Shown here one piece after another: positions 1 through 7,981 of a stretch of DNA of 52,318 nt. How positions within the stretch are numbered: the stretch's first letter is position 1; the number at the start of each line of letters is the position of its first letter. Made by a program: the position numbers and the translations under genes. Source of the stretch: a virus; the IMG/VR virus record IMGVR_UViG_3300042434_000613, positions 1 through 52,318 of that record, one strand, 5' to 3'. The notes under the pieces are model-generated. The model made no database searches. It saw only the letters and a program-made list of their open reading frames with translations, and was not told where the DNA came from.

Positions 1-1318
1 TAATTAAACTGGTGATTGGTTGAGAATCATCTTCATATGCTGCCCAACCAACTCCATCGGGAGCATAATCAACACGAAAGTCTACAAGAGCACAGAGTTT
101 AAATTGAGGTAATGCCTCATTTCTTTCATTGTTTGCTTTTGTATATTGAACGGCAAACACATTAGGTGTCTCCATGAAGATTGCCGTTTGACTTAAATAA
201 GGTAAACTATTTATTTTAAACCAACGAATCATTTTACGAATTCTTAAAGAATCCTCAGCACTTCTCGGTGAAAGTTTCCAAGCACAATCAAATGATCTTA
301 GTTTAGGTCCTCTAAACAACAGCTCAGCATTATTATTTACAACACTACCAGTTGATCTTGCTAATGCAGCTAAAGGATCAACTTTAAAATCTGGTCCTAA
401 ACTAGCAAGAATGTCGCGGGTTAAATTGTTTAATACTTGAGTTCTTATTTGCCCACCATCTCCAGCACTTCCATATGCTGATGCTAATGATGCCCAAGCT
501 TCTAAATTTGAAGATTGTTTAAATCCAGATCTTAAGAGAGTCCCCATTCCTGTAGGATCCATTTCATACTTGTTCCGAATAGAACTGTAAAGACCAAGTG
601 CTAATGCATTTACAGTATCAATTCCCCACTCTGCACCTACAGCATCTCTTACTGCCAATGGCATTGGTAAGATAACCTCTCCACGTTGATCATAATTTTT
701 TATTAACGCATTTAATTGCTGATAACTATCAAACTCTTGATTATTTGATACTGTTCCTTCAGTAAACAAACTTCCAGTATTAAAAACACCTTCTAAGAAA
801 TCTTGTTGCGGAGGAACATATTTTAATGCTTTGATTCTTATGGTGTCTTGAGAATATTTTACTCCTCCAGATTCAGACTTTACAATCAAATCTGATGGGA
901 ACACTATTACACCAGATGTTTTTGGTTGACTTTTACCAACTAATGAATTAATATTTTGTAAATTTCTTCCTTGGAATTCAGCCCCATTAGATCTTTCTGT
1001 GGCGCTAACATTTGCAATTGCTTTATCAAGCTTAGTGCTTTCCGAATCAAACTGTGCCTGTGGAGCTAAAACATTATTTGCGCTTGTATATTCTTTATGA
1101 ACACCACCAGCAGCTCTAAACTGTTTATTTAAAGAATCACTAATTATTAAACTATTTAATAATGATGAACTTTGCTGTCTTGTTAAAGTTTCACTTGTTG
1201 AATTATTGATGACCGATACAACTTTACCAGATGTGTTTGAATCAGTATATACCGTATAGTATTGTCCTACCGCATCTCTAACAATAAATTGTTGTGTACC
1301 AGATTGTTGTACTGACAT
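1..1318 (-). CDS. 48: Baseplate tail tube cap, T4 gp48-like (partial)
   Basis: The reading frame is open from an ATG at 1318 to the left edge, giving at least 439 codons with no stop, so the C-terminus lies outside the window. In T4, gp48 caps the baseplate hub and starts tail-tube polymerisation. The recognisable part is the segment WKLSPRSAEDSLRIRKMIRW near residue 365, which matches the WDLTPRS...I..I..F pattern of gp48 and tube-fold relatives, followed by a T4-like LCALVDFRVDYAPDG stretch near the edge. It is longer than T4 gp48, with the extra length in a low-complexity N-terminal half. It lies 3 bases after the stop of the upstream minus-strand gene, so the two are probably cotranscribed with gp4. 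The assignment rests on remembered motif similarity. Confidence 0.7.
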   Translation of the reverse strand, partial: MSVQQSGTQQFIVRDAVGQYYTVYTDSNTSGKVVSVINNSTSETLTRQQSSSLLNSLIISDSLNKQFRAAGGVHKEYTSANNVLAPQAQFDSESTKLDKAIANVSATERSNGAEFQGRNLQNINSLVGKSQPKTSGVIVFPSDLIVKSESGGVKYSQDTIRIKALKYVPPQQDFLEGVFNTGSLFTEGTVSNNQEFDSYQQLNALIKNYDQRGEVILPMPLAVRDAVGAEWGIDTVNALALGLYSSIRNKYEMDPTGMGTLLRSGFKQSSNLEAWASLASAYGSAGDGGQIRTQVLNNLTRDILASLGPDFKVDPLAALARSTGSVVNNNAELLFRGPKLRSFDCAWKLSPRSAEDSLRIRKMIRWFKINSLPYLSQTAIFMETPNVFAVQYTKANNERNEALPQFKLCALVDFRVDYAPDGVGWAAYEDDSQPITSLI

Positions 1319-1321
1319 TAA

Positions 1322-1828
1322 TTATGCCGCCCAAACTCTACTATTTTTTACTTGTTGATTGTATTTATTGACAAAATACTCGGTTATAAACTCAGCACAT
1401 CCTTTCACATCTTCATCAGGAACTCTGTTAATATCATTGATACCTTGAGGGTAATATGAATGAAGACATTTATCTGGCAAAACGTTTGTTGCTTTTAATG
1501 CATTCAGTGCATATGTTCCACGAATAGATGGATTTAAATAATGAAAGTTTCCGCCTAGAATCAAACCAGTCTTAGTGTCAATACCTAAAATAATAGCTAA
1601 AGGAAATCTATCATAGTATGGATAACGATTTGGAAACTTTGCAACGTAATTAAAATAGTATACTTTACCAACTTCCAAACCAAAAGTATCTAGATTATCA
1701 CTAACATCATAATTTTTTTGAACAACATTTAACTCTTCAAACAATCTCATTCGATACCAATCTTGAGTTTGAAATTGTCCTTTTAATCTTTTTTTAACTT
1801 CATCTTTGATTATTTCTGATGGCTTCAT
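1322..1828 (-). CDS. Conserved T4-type structural-cluster protein, function unknown
   Basis: A 168-aa protein lying between gp4 and gp48 on the minus strand; its start overlaps the gp4 stop by 4 bases. The centre carries a motif around YPYYDRFPLAIILGID, then GNFHYLNPSIRGTYALNAL, a pattern I associate with small T4-type virion or assembly proteins. I cannot assign it to a named T4 gene; it does not resemble gp53, whose N-terminal signature is different. Position in a head-completion/baseplate operon suggests a role in virion assembly, but that is inference. No membrane segment or signal peptide is visible. Confidence 0.75.
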   Translation of the reverse strand: MKPSEIIKDEVKKRLKGQFQTQDWYRMRLFEELNVVQKNYDVSDNLDTFGLEVGKVYYFNYVAKFPNRYPYYDRFPLAIILGIDTKTGLILGGNFHYLNPSIRGTYALNALKATNVLPDKCLHSYYPQGINDINRVPDEDVKGCAEFITEYFVNKYNQQVKNSRVWAA

Positions 1829-2268
1829 AATCCAAGATCCTCTTCAGTCAAAATCTTGAATGTCATCATTCTGTCCTCACACCACTCTTTTGCAGCCTCC
1901 CATTTAGCAGTGTTCTTTGCATACTCAAAAACACTTTTTTTCCAGTGCTGAGTTTTTCTTTTAGGATTTTGGACAGGGCCAATAACTTGTTTCTTTGGTT
2001 TAATCTCAATCAAATATTTTTTTACAACTCCAGTTTTTTCTTTGACTTTAATATAAAAATCCACAAAGTACCTGTGATATCTATTGTCCAATGGAGAACG
2101 ATAAGGTATTACAATCTCTTCACTTCCCCACTCCAAAACATTTGAATTCTCATCACAGTATTTCATGAAAACTAACTCCCAGGAAGACCTATAAAATATA
2201 TTTGTAGGATCTCCTTTATACTTTTGATAATTCTTGGGCGAAAATTTCCCTTGATAATACATATACAT
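1825..2268 (-). CDS. 4: Head completion protein gp4
   Basis: This 147-aa protein matches T4 gp4 in length (about 150 aa) and along the chain: GKFSPKN...YKGDPTNIFYRSSWELVFMKYCD at the start, then the nuclease-fold segment ending VDFYIKV...LIEIKPKKQ, then KWEAAKEWC near the C-terminus. gp4 (also called gp50/65) is needed to finish the DNA-filled head before tail joining and has an endonuclease-like fold; D and ExK residues are present in VDF and EIKPK. Two in-frame starts exist (2268 and 2262) and no clear Shine-Dalgarno separates them. A CTAAATA octamer-like box sits about 18 bases upstream on this strand. Confidence 0.9.
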   Translation of the reverse strand: MYMYYQGKFSPKNYQKYKGDPTNIFYRSSWELVFMKYCDENSNVLEWGSEEIVIPYRSPLDNRYHRYFVDFYIKVKEKTGVVKKYLIEIKPKKQVIGPVQNPKRKTQHWKKSVFEYAKNTAKWEAAKEWCEDRMMTFKILTEEDLGL

Positions 2269-2270
2269 AG

Positions 2271-2278
2271 TATAGATA
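2271..2278 (+). promoter_or_regulatory. Possible late promoter box (TATAGATA)
   Basis: TATAGATA differs by one base from the T4 late promoter TATAAATA and lies 18 bases before the GTG start of gp54. It sits back to back with the minus-strand box for gp4. The single mismatch makes it a weak call. Confidence 0.35.
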
Positions 2279-2285
2279 CCCCAAA

Positions 2286-2292
2286 TATTTAG
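2286..2292 (-). promoter_or_regulatory. Late promoter box CTAAATA for the gp4 operon
   Basis: Read on the minus strand this is CTAAATA, the late-promoter form reported for T4-like cyanophages. It lies 18 bases upstream of the gp4 ATG and heads the minus-strand gp4, 168-aa and gp48 genes. Confidence 0.45.
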
Positions 2293-2295
2293 CTT

Positions 2296-3255
2296 GTGTC
2301 TAGTAATACAAGACTTTATTTTCCAATAGAAAGTGTAAAGAATACCTTTTCAAAGGTATCTCTTAATAGTTACTACAAGGTAGCATTTCCATTAAGCGAT
2401 AGAGCTGCAGGGAATGCTGGATTAGTTAGTTGGTTGCGAGCTGCTGGAATATATGATACTGCATCAACCAATGGTCTAGATCCGATTGAAGCAATTGAAC
2501 TGTTATGTGCTGGAACAGTTCTTCCTGGTCCTAATTTTAAAACAACAGATACGATTGGAAATAGGCAAGGAGTAATTGAAAAATATCCTATTCTTCGTCA
2601 GTATCCCGAATTGACGATGACTTTTTACGTTGACAATAATCATAGGATCATTAGATTTTTTGAAGAGTGGATTAATTTTATTAACCCATTGTATTCAGGC
2701 GATGGAGTTGTTACATCCTCAGAAGCAGGACAGGATTATCCTGTTGCTGGAAATGAAAATAATTTTATGAAGTTTAGATATCCAAATACTTATTGCCAAA
2801 GAATTCTTGTTACTAAGTTTGAGAAAGATTTAAATACAACAACACGAGTTAATGATACTACAATTCAAAGTTATAATAGTGGATATTTAAGCTATGAATT
2901 TATTCAAGCATATCCATCCAACATTATTGTTTCTCCTGTAAGCTATCAGGCAAGTGAAATTTTAACTTTTACTGTTAACTTTAACTATAGTAGATATATC
3001 ATTAGAAGAAACTTAAGCGCAGTTAAACAATATCATAGTGCTATCACAGTTCCTGATGTTCCAACTGGAAATGCATTGCAAGGTTTTGAAGAATTTTCTG
3101 GAGCACAGCCATTTGATACTAGTCCTTTTAGCAGAACATTGACAAATGAATATTATAATAATGGAATTATACGTGGAAATACACCATCACAACAAACACA
3201 AGGTCCTGGACAAAGATCACAAGATGCAACCAATTTTGGTCGTGGTAATGCCTAA
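2296..3255 (+). CDS. 54: Baseplate tail tube initiator gp54
   Basis: A 319-aa protein, the same length as T4 gp54, which sits on the gp48/gp27 hub and nucleates the tail tube. Like gp48 and gp19 it should have the tube fold; visible signatures are LTMTFYVDNNHRIIRFFEEW (residues about 108-127) and the C-terminal ILTFTVNFNYSRYIIRR. The last 60 residues are Gln/Gly/Asn-rich and look unstructured. The start must be the GTG at 2296, because an in-frame TAG lies one codon upstream at 2290. It opens the plus-strand baseplate operon and stands divergent from gp4. Confidence 0.8.
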   Translation: MSSNTRLYFPIESVKNTFSKVSLNSYYKVAFPLSDRAAGNAGLVSWLRAAGIYDTASTNGLDPIEAIELLCAGTVLPGPNFKTTDTIGNRQGVIEKYPILRQYPELTMTFYVDNNHRIIRFFEEWINFINPLYSGDGVVTSSEAGQDYPVAGNENNFMKFRYPNTYCQRILVTKFEKDLNTTTRVNDTTIQSYNSGYLSYEFIQAYPSNIIVSPVSYQASEILTFTVNFNYSRYIIRRNLSAVKQYHSAITVPDVPTGNALQGFEEFSGAQPFDTSPFSRTLTNEYYNNGIIRGNTPSQQTQGPGQRSQDATNFGRGNA

Positions 3256-3261
3256 TAAATA
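3254..3261 (+). promoter_or_regulatory. Late promoter box AATAAATA before gp26
   Basis: AATAAATA overlaps the gp54 stop codon and lies 20 bases before the gp26 ATG. It resembles the T4 late consensus with one mismatch, in a region where all genes are structural. Confidence 0.5.
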
Positions 3262-3281
3262 AATTTAACTGATCTTATAGT

Positions 3282-4007
3282 ATGCCATTACCAGAATATA
3301 CTGTTCCACAATATGATTTGACTCTTCCATCAAATAAAAAGAAGATCAAATATAGACCATTCCTTGTTAAGGAAGAAAAGGTTTTAATCATTGCATTAGA
3401 ATCTAGAAATCCAAAACAAATTACTGACGCAATTAAACAAGTATTGTCTAATTGTATTCTCACTAAAGGAATTAAAATTGAAGAACTTCCTTCGTTTGAT
3501 ATTGAATACTTGTTTTTAAATATTCGTGCTAAATCTATTGGCGAGTCTATTGAACTTGTAATCACTTGTGGTGATGATGGTGAAACAGAAGTTCCAGTTA
3601 CATTATTTGTAGATGAAATTCAAGTTCAATATCTAGAGGGACATACCAATAAAATTGATATGGAAAATGGATATCATTGGCAAATGAAATATCCATCTTT
3701 AAATCAATTTATTGAAAACAACTTTGATGTTTCAGAAAAGTCTTCAGAGAATGTAGAACGATCTGTAAAACTTATTGCATCATGTATGGAAAGCGTTTAT
3801 AATGAAGAAGATTGTTGGATGGCTTCTGACTGTACTGAAAAAGAACTGATTGATTATGTTGAGAAGTTAACTCCCAAGCAATATAAAAAAATTGAACAGT
3901 TCTTTAAAACAATGCCTAAGTTGAGTCATACATTACAAGTAGTCAATCCTAACACTGGAAAAGAGAATAGTATCGTTCTGGAGGGTTTAACTGATTTTTT
4001 CGGCTAG
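3282..4007 (+). CDS. 26: Baseplate hub assembly protein gp26-like (T4_baseplate family)
   Basis: The 241-aa product has the signatures of the T4 gp26/T4_baseplate family: a short Pro-rich head, KIKYRPFLVKEEKVLIIALE (residues about 21-40), a run ending SNCI followed by LPSFDIEYLFLNIRAKSIGE, and an acidic helical second half. In T4, gp26 is a hub assembly factor. Relatives in other tailed phages act as tail assembly chaperones, often made in two lengths by a -1 frameshift. This gene ends ...D-F-F-G-stop over the heptamer T TTT TTC, and a reading frame in the -1 register continues for 59 codons, so a longer form of 299 aa is predicted (see the next two entries). Confidence 0.85.
   Translation: MPLPEYTVPQYDLTLPSNKKKIKYRPFLVKEEKVLIIALESRNPKQITDAIKQVLSNCILTKGIKIEELPSFDIEYLFLNIRAKSIGESIELVITCGDDGETEVPVTLFVDEIQVQYLEGHTNKIDMENGYHWQMKYPSLNQFIENNFDVSEKSSENVERSVKLIASCMESVYNEEDCWMASDCTEKELIDYVEKLTPKQYKKIEQFFKTMPKLSHTLQVVNPNTGKENSIVLEGLTDFFG
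3995..4001 (+). promoter_or_regulatory. Probable -1 programmed frameshift slippery heptamer
   Basis: The sequence TTTTTTC is positioned so that the gp26 zero-frame codons are TTT (3996-3998) and TTC (3999-4001), fitting the canonical X XXY YYZ rule as T TTT TTC. The zero-frame stop TAG follows two codons later at 4005. Slipping back one base continues translation from CGG at 4001 through to TGA at 4178. I did not find an obvious strong stem-loop just downstream, so efficiency cannot be judged. Confidence 0.7.
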
Positions 4008-4180
4008 CCCTAGCCAAAGAAGATCTTGAAACATATTTCAGGATCAACTTTGCGCTAATGCAAGTTCATAAGTATTCTCTTACTGAAATAGAAAATATGA
4101 TTCCTTGGGAAAGAGAAACCTATCTTGAACTTCTAAAACAATACATAGAAGAAAAGGAAGCAGAAAAACAAAATGGATGA
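4001..4180 (+). CDS. -1 frame extension of gp26 (predicted tail-assembly chaperone long form)
   Basis: This frame is open for 59 codons in the -1 register relative to gp26 and then stops at TGA, with its end overlapping the next gene's ATG (4173) by 8 bases. The peptide is amphipathic and helical, with LETYFRINFALMQVHKYSLT and ENMIPWERETYLELLKQYIE as its core. That layout (a Met/His/aromatic stretch, then an ExxxM...ExxxYLxLL helix) is like the T-domain added by frameshifting in G/GT-type tail assembly chaperones. There is no good independent start near 4001; one internal ATG at 4058 would give only 40 aa. I therefore infer a gp26-extension fusion. Confidence 0.65.
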   Translation, partial: RLALAKEDLETYFRINFALMQVHKYSLTEIENMIPWERETYLELLKQYIEEKEAEKQNG

Positions 4181-5501
4181 AGAATCCCCAAAGGCTATAG
4201 ACGCAAGTAAGTTTTTTGGTGCTGGAGAAGCAGTAATTGAAGGTGCTGCATCTCCAGCTGCAAGTGTGCAAAGAACACGAGCTGTCTATTCTGGTGGAGA
4301 TGATTTATCTAGACTTCTTAGAATTATTAAAACTGAAATAGATATAAATGATGAGGAAGATCAATTAAAAGAAGATCCAGAAAAGATAAGATTGCAATCA
4401 TTAGTTGATGGATTAACTGGTAGAGTTGATTTATTAACTTCACAACTCTCAGGATTATTTTCTCTAATACTTGGTGATATAAAAGGTAGAAATATTGAAG
4501 CAAGACAATCAGTAAAAGAAGAACAACAAAGAAGCTCTGAGATTTCTAAAGCTACTAAATTGCAAGCATTGCAAGCAACAACACAAGACATAATTAAAGC
4601 AGCTGAAGAAAGAGGGCAGCAACGTCAAGCTGAAATGGAACAAGAGCGTCAAATGGGTACGCTAATTTCGGCTTTGGGTTTTGGTGTTGGAATATCTGGA
4701 ATGATGCGGGGGAAAGATGAAGAAGATTTAAATCAATTTATTGGTGGAGAGCCTATTTCTAATCCAGTACGAGCCCAAGAAATATATCATTATTTAATTT
4801 CAAAAGGCATTAGTCATACACATGCAGTTGGAATATTAAACAACATTGAACATGAATCTGGATTTGATTCTGGTGCAATGGGAGATTATGAAAATGGAAA
4901 ACCTAATTCTTTTGGATTGTTTCAATTTAATTTGGGTGGTGGACGTGCTCAAACAATGTTTAAATCTGTAGGCACAGATTGGGCAAAAGATTGGAAAGGT
5001 CAGGTTGATTATGCACTGTCTGAGCCAGCGATGAAAACATATTTGAAAAAATCTTTTGCAACACCAGCAGATGCATCAAAGGATTTTACAATAAATTTTG
5101 AAAACCCTGCAAACAAAGAAGAAAAATCATTAGAAAGATTAAACACAATTAATACGTTTGATAAATTTAAGGATCTTGGTAATCAATCAAGCAAAATGAA
5201 AGGCAGAGGGGCAACAGGTGATCCACCACAAGTAGCACAAATATCTTCCCCAGGAACTATGATTAGTGTTCAGCAAGAAAAATTAAATGCTCAAGTTTTA
5301 GCACAAGAAACTGGTGGCAAAGCCATGTCACCACAAATAGCATTATTAAATGCTCCAACTAAATCACCAACAATTCCTGAAGGAACTGGGGGAGCACCAA
5401 CAACATCTCATGCATCTGCTCCTATTCTTCCAGCAACAAATCCTAAAGATCCTTATCCAATTGCAACAGCAATCAATCTCAATGCTGTTAAGCAAGCGTA
5501 G
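4173..5501 (+). CDS. Tail-associated lysozyme-like protein with N-terminal coiled coil
   Basis: A 442-aa protein. Residues about 45-160 are charged and Gln-rich, with coiled-coil character; 160-178 form a short hydrophobic Gly-rich segment; residues about 197-335 match the phage tail lysozyme domain (AxEIYxYLISKGIS...HAVGILNNIEHESGF...SFGLFQF). E228 in HESGF is the likely catalytic glutamate. The C-terminal 100 residues are low-complexity Pro/Ala/Thr. T4 carries lysozyme inside gp5; here the hub protein downstream lacks it, so this protein probably supplies the wall-cutting activity during DNA injection. Its ATG overlaps the frameshift extension of gp26. A tape-measure role is conceivable but the chain is short for that. 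Confidence 0.75.
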   Translation: MDEESPKAIDASKFFGAGEAVIEGAASPAASVQRTRAVYSGGDDLSRLLRIIKTEIDINDEEDQLKEDPEKIRLQSLVDGLTGRVDLLTSQLSGLFSLILGDIKGRNIEARQSVKEEQQRSSEISKATKLQALQATTQDIIKAAEERGQQRQAEMEQERQMGTLISALGFGVGISGMMRGKDEEDLNQFIGGEPISNPVRAQEIYHYLISKGISHTHAVGILNNIEHESGFDSGAMGDYENGKPNSFGLFQFNLGGGRAQTMFKSVGTDWAKDWKGQVDYALSEPAMKTYLKKSFATPADASKDFTINFENPANKEEKSLERLNTINTFDKFKDLGNQSSKMKGRGATGDPPQVAQISSPGTMISVQQEKLNAQVLAQETGGKAMSPQIALLNAPTKSPTIPEGTGGAPTTSHASAPILPATNPKDPYPIATAINLNAVKQA

Positions 5502-5503
5502 AT

Positions 5504-6487
5504 ATGGCAAAAATAACTGCGGAAACCATTAGTAAAGATATTGATATTGTAAAAGATAGAGTACAAGATATCACTGTCTTTATTGATAAAACAAAGTATG
5601 ATTATATTAAAACATCTAAACTAATTAAAAGTAATTTATCTTTATTAAAACAATTAAAAAAACGTTCTCATGAACTTGAAAAGGAATTGCAAAGAACAAA
5701 TCAAATACAAAAAACTGATCTTGAAAGAATAGATGAAAGGAGACAACAGGAAGAAAAACAAAAGGCAGAAATTGCTCAAGAAACAAGTTTTAATAAAGAA
5801 ATTCTCCAGACATTTTTGGGAACTGGTGTTGCCTCAATGGTTATTAGTGAAGAGATACAGGAGCAGCAAGAAACTAAACCAGACGGTTCAAATGGAAGAT
5901 TAAAACCAGATCAATTAAGAGATGTAGGTGATGGGTTTAAACTATGGGCTCCAGCAGCAGAATCTTACTTGCAAATGAAAGCTGCCGCCGCCAGAAATAA
6001 AGTATATTTTAAATTGTCAAGTGCTTATAGAACTTATGAAGAACAGGCAAAGTTAGAGGAAGAACTTGGAACATGGAGTCCAACAAATCCAGGAGCTGCA
6101 CCACCAGGAACTTCTGCACATGGTTGGGGAATTGCAATTGATATTAGTTCACCAGGAGCACAACAATGGATCCGAAGATATGGTGGTCAGTATGGTTGGT
6201 ATTCAACAGTATCAAATGAACCTTGGCATTTTGAATGGAAAGGAAGTGCAATTAATACACCTCAAAGTAAAGTTGAACCAGTAACTAAAAAAACTAATAA
6301 TCAAAACAACAATCTTGTTTCATATAATACGAAAGAAGAACCTGAATCTTTATTACTAGCATTAGTTGCTCCACCAGATAATCCTAGTGTTTCACCACCA
6401 GTAAAGCAAAATGAACCCACGACACCTCCAAATCTGTCACTAAATAAGATTACGGCTAATCCTTTCTTCATCACCCCCACTGGTTAA
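5504..6487 (+). CDS. Tail-associated D-Ala-D-Ala carboxypeptidase/endopeptidase (VanY/M15)
   Basis: A 327-aa protein. Residues 1-100 form a long charged coiled coil, followed by a hydrophobic Gly-containing stretch (LGTGVASMVIS, about 105-117). Residues about 133-247 match a VanY-type M15 peptidase: SAYRTYEEQ, then GTSAHGWGIAIDIS and EPWHFEW. H206, D213 and H242 are the expected zinc ligands and E239 the catalytic base. The tail is Asn/Pro-rich. The architecture copies that of the lysozyme gene just upstream (2-base gap), so the two are likely paired virion hydrolases that cut glycan strands and peptide bridges respectively. The stop TAA overlaps the start of gp27. Confidence 0.8.
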   Translation: MAKITAETISKDIDIVKDRVQDITVFIDKTKYDYIKTSKLIKSNLSLLKQLKKRSHELEKELQRTNQIQKTDLERIDERRQQEEKQKAEIAQETSFNKEILQTFLGTGVASMVISEEIQEQQETKPDGSNGRLKPDQLRDVGDGFKLWAPAAESYLQMKAAAARNKVYFKLSSAYRTYEEQAKLEEELGTWSPTNPGAAPPGTSAHGWGIAIDISSPGAQQWIRRYGGQYGWYSTVSNEPWHFEWKGSAINTPQSKVEPVTKKTNNQNNNLVSYNTKEEPESLLLALVAPPDNPSVSPPVKQNEPTTPPNLSLNKITANPFFITPTG

Positions 6488-7767
6488 TGTCTGCAGAAAA
6501 TAGTTTTGAATATGGCAGCTTTAAAATAAAACCACTTAAATCAAGTTCTAATTTAAAGGAGATTGATTTAGGTGCAAAATCCATTGCGAGTTTTTCTTTT
6601 TATGAAAACGTATTATCGCCAGGGGTTACAGCAAGAATTAGTTTTGCTATAATTGATATTACTAAAAGTTCTGGACTTGAATTATATGGTGGAGAAGAAC
6701 TATTAGGATCAATTAATGTGCCAGATTTTCAAGGTGGAGAGATTAATTTTTCTACTCCAGGAAAAGGATTGAGAATTAGAACGATACAATCTTTAAGAGA
6801 ATCTACAAAAAGTGTTTACAATTTAGAGTTGACTAGTTATGAAACTCTAATGAATGAAATTGTTAGAGTTCCAAATCGATTTGATGGTAACGTAGGAGTC
6901 AGTGCAGAAAAAATATTCCGCCAATTAAAAAGTAATAAAACAATTGTAACCGAGAAGAGTTCTAATAATTATTCTTTTGTAGGAAATAATAAAAGACCAT
7001 TTGATTTACTTAACTTCTTATGTCCTAAAGCTGTAGCGCCTGACAAAAAATCACCAGGATATTTTTTCTTTGAAACACAAGATGGATTTGTATTTAAAAG
7101 TATTAACACACTATTAAAAGGCGGAACTAATGTTCCAATCTATACTCAGGAAGATGTTACAAATGCAAATCGTGTTGCTAACAAATACAGGATATTAAAT
7201 TCGTATATTGAAAAGAACAATGATGTATTGAATTCATTGCGTTTGGGAATGTATGCAAACAAAAGTTTGTTTTACAATCTGTATACAAATGAACCTAAGT
7301 TTGTTGACTTTCAATTAAAACAGAAGTATAATGGTGAGATTGTAACCTCATCAGGTAATCTTACAGATACATATCCACCACTGCCAGGGAACATGCAAGA
7401 TTTCCCATCTAGATATTTTGTTAGAACTTTAGATGTTGGTGCATTAGATAAGACTGGAAAGTTAAGCAAAGATTCTTTGTATCCAGACCTACCTAAATAT
7501 CAAGCAGAAGCTGTCGTAAGGTACAATCTTTTATTCTCTCAGATATTAAAAATTACTATTCCATGTAATCCTTCATTAAGAGCAGGTCAAATTATAGAGT
7601 GTAGAATACCCGAGACAGCTTCCCAAATGCAAAATAAAAATTACGAATCAATTAGTTCTGGTCGCTATATGATAACGGCATTACACCATGCGTTTTCTGG
7701 GAAGGATTGTTACACTGCGCTTGAATTGGTTAAAGATTCATATGACATTAAAACGCAATTAGCATAA
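6487..7767 (+). CDS. 27: Baseplate central hub protein gp27-like
   Basis: A 426-aa protein, somewhat longer than T4 gp27 (391 aa), which forms the trimeric torus holding gp5 under the tail tube. Visible hub features are the N-terminal beta segment FEYGSFKIKPLKSS, ISFAIIDITKSSGLELYGGE (a typical start of gp27/gpD hub domains), the YNLELTSYETLMNE segment, and a C-terminal VNC-like domain around LKITIPCNPSLRAGQIIECR with ISSGRYMITALHHAF. Its order, just upstream of the gp5-like gene, is the arrangement expected for an interacting hub pair. Confidence 0.85.
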   Translation: MSAENSFEYGSFKIKPLKSSSNLKEIDLGAKSIASFSFYENVLSPGVTARISFAIIDITKSSGLELYGGEELLGSINVPDFQGGEINFSTPGKGLRIRTIQSLRESTKSVYNLELTSYETLMNEIVRVPNRFDGNVGVSAEKIFRQLKSNKTIVTEKSSNNYSFVGNNKRPFDLLNFLCPKAVAPDKKSPGYFFFETQDGFVFKSINTLLKGGTNVPIYTQEDVTNANRVANKYRILNSYIEKNNDVLNSLRLGMYANKSLFYNLYTNEPKFVDFQLKQKYNGEIVTSSGNLTDTYPPLPGNMQDFPSRYFVRTLDVGALDKTGKLSKDSLYPDLPKYQAEAVVRYNLLFSQILKITIPCNPSLRAGQIIECRIPETASQMQNKNYESISSGRYMITALHHAFSGKDCYTALELVKDSYDIKTQLA

Positions 7768-7768
7768 A

Positions 7769-7981
7769 ATGGAAAACATTCAACAACATATCCAAAAGGA
7801 TAAAGAAATTTTAAGTGATCCCACAGTTTCCCCACAAATGCGCCGCCATATTGAGGGTGAATTAGAAGATCTTCAAAAATATCATGAGCGTCATCCTGAA
7901 GATGATCATGATCCAACCCCATTAGAATTATTTTGTGACGCTAATCCTAATGCTTTAGAGTGTAAAGTATACGAAGACTAA
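7769..7981 (+). CDS. Small acidic protein between hub genes
   Basis: A 70-aa, Asp/Glu/His-rich protein (IQKDKEILSDP, MRRHIEGELEDL, HPEDDHDPTPLEL, two cysteines near the end). This type of small protein recurs beside gp5 in T4-like cyanophages as I remember them, but no function is known to me. It starts 2 bases after gp27 and its stop shares a base with the gp5 ATG, so it is translated within the hub operon. Confidence 0.7.
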   Translation: MENIQQHIQKDKEILSDPTVSPQMRRHIEGELEDLQKYHERHPEDDHDPTPLELFCDANPNALECKVYED

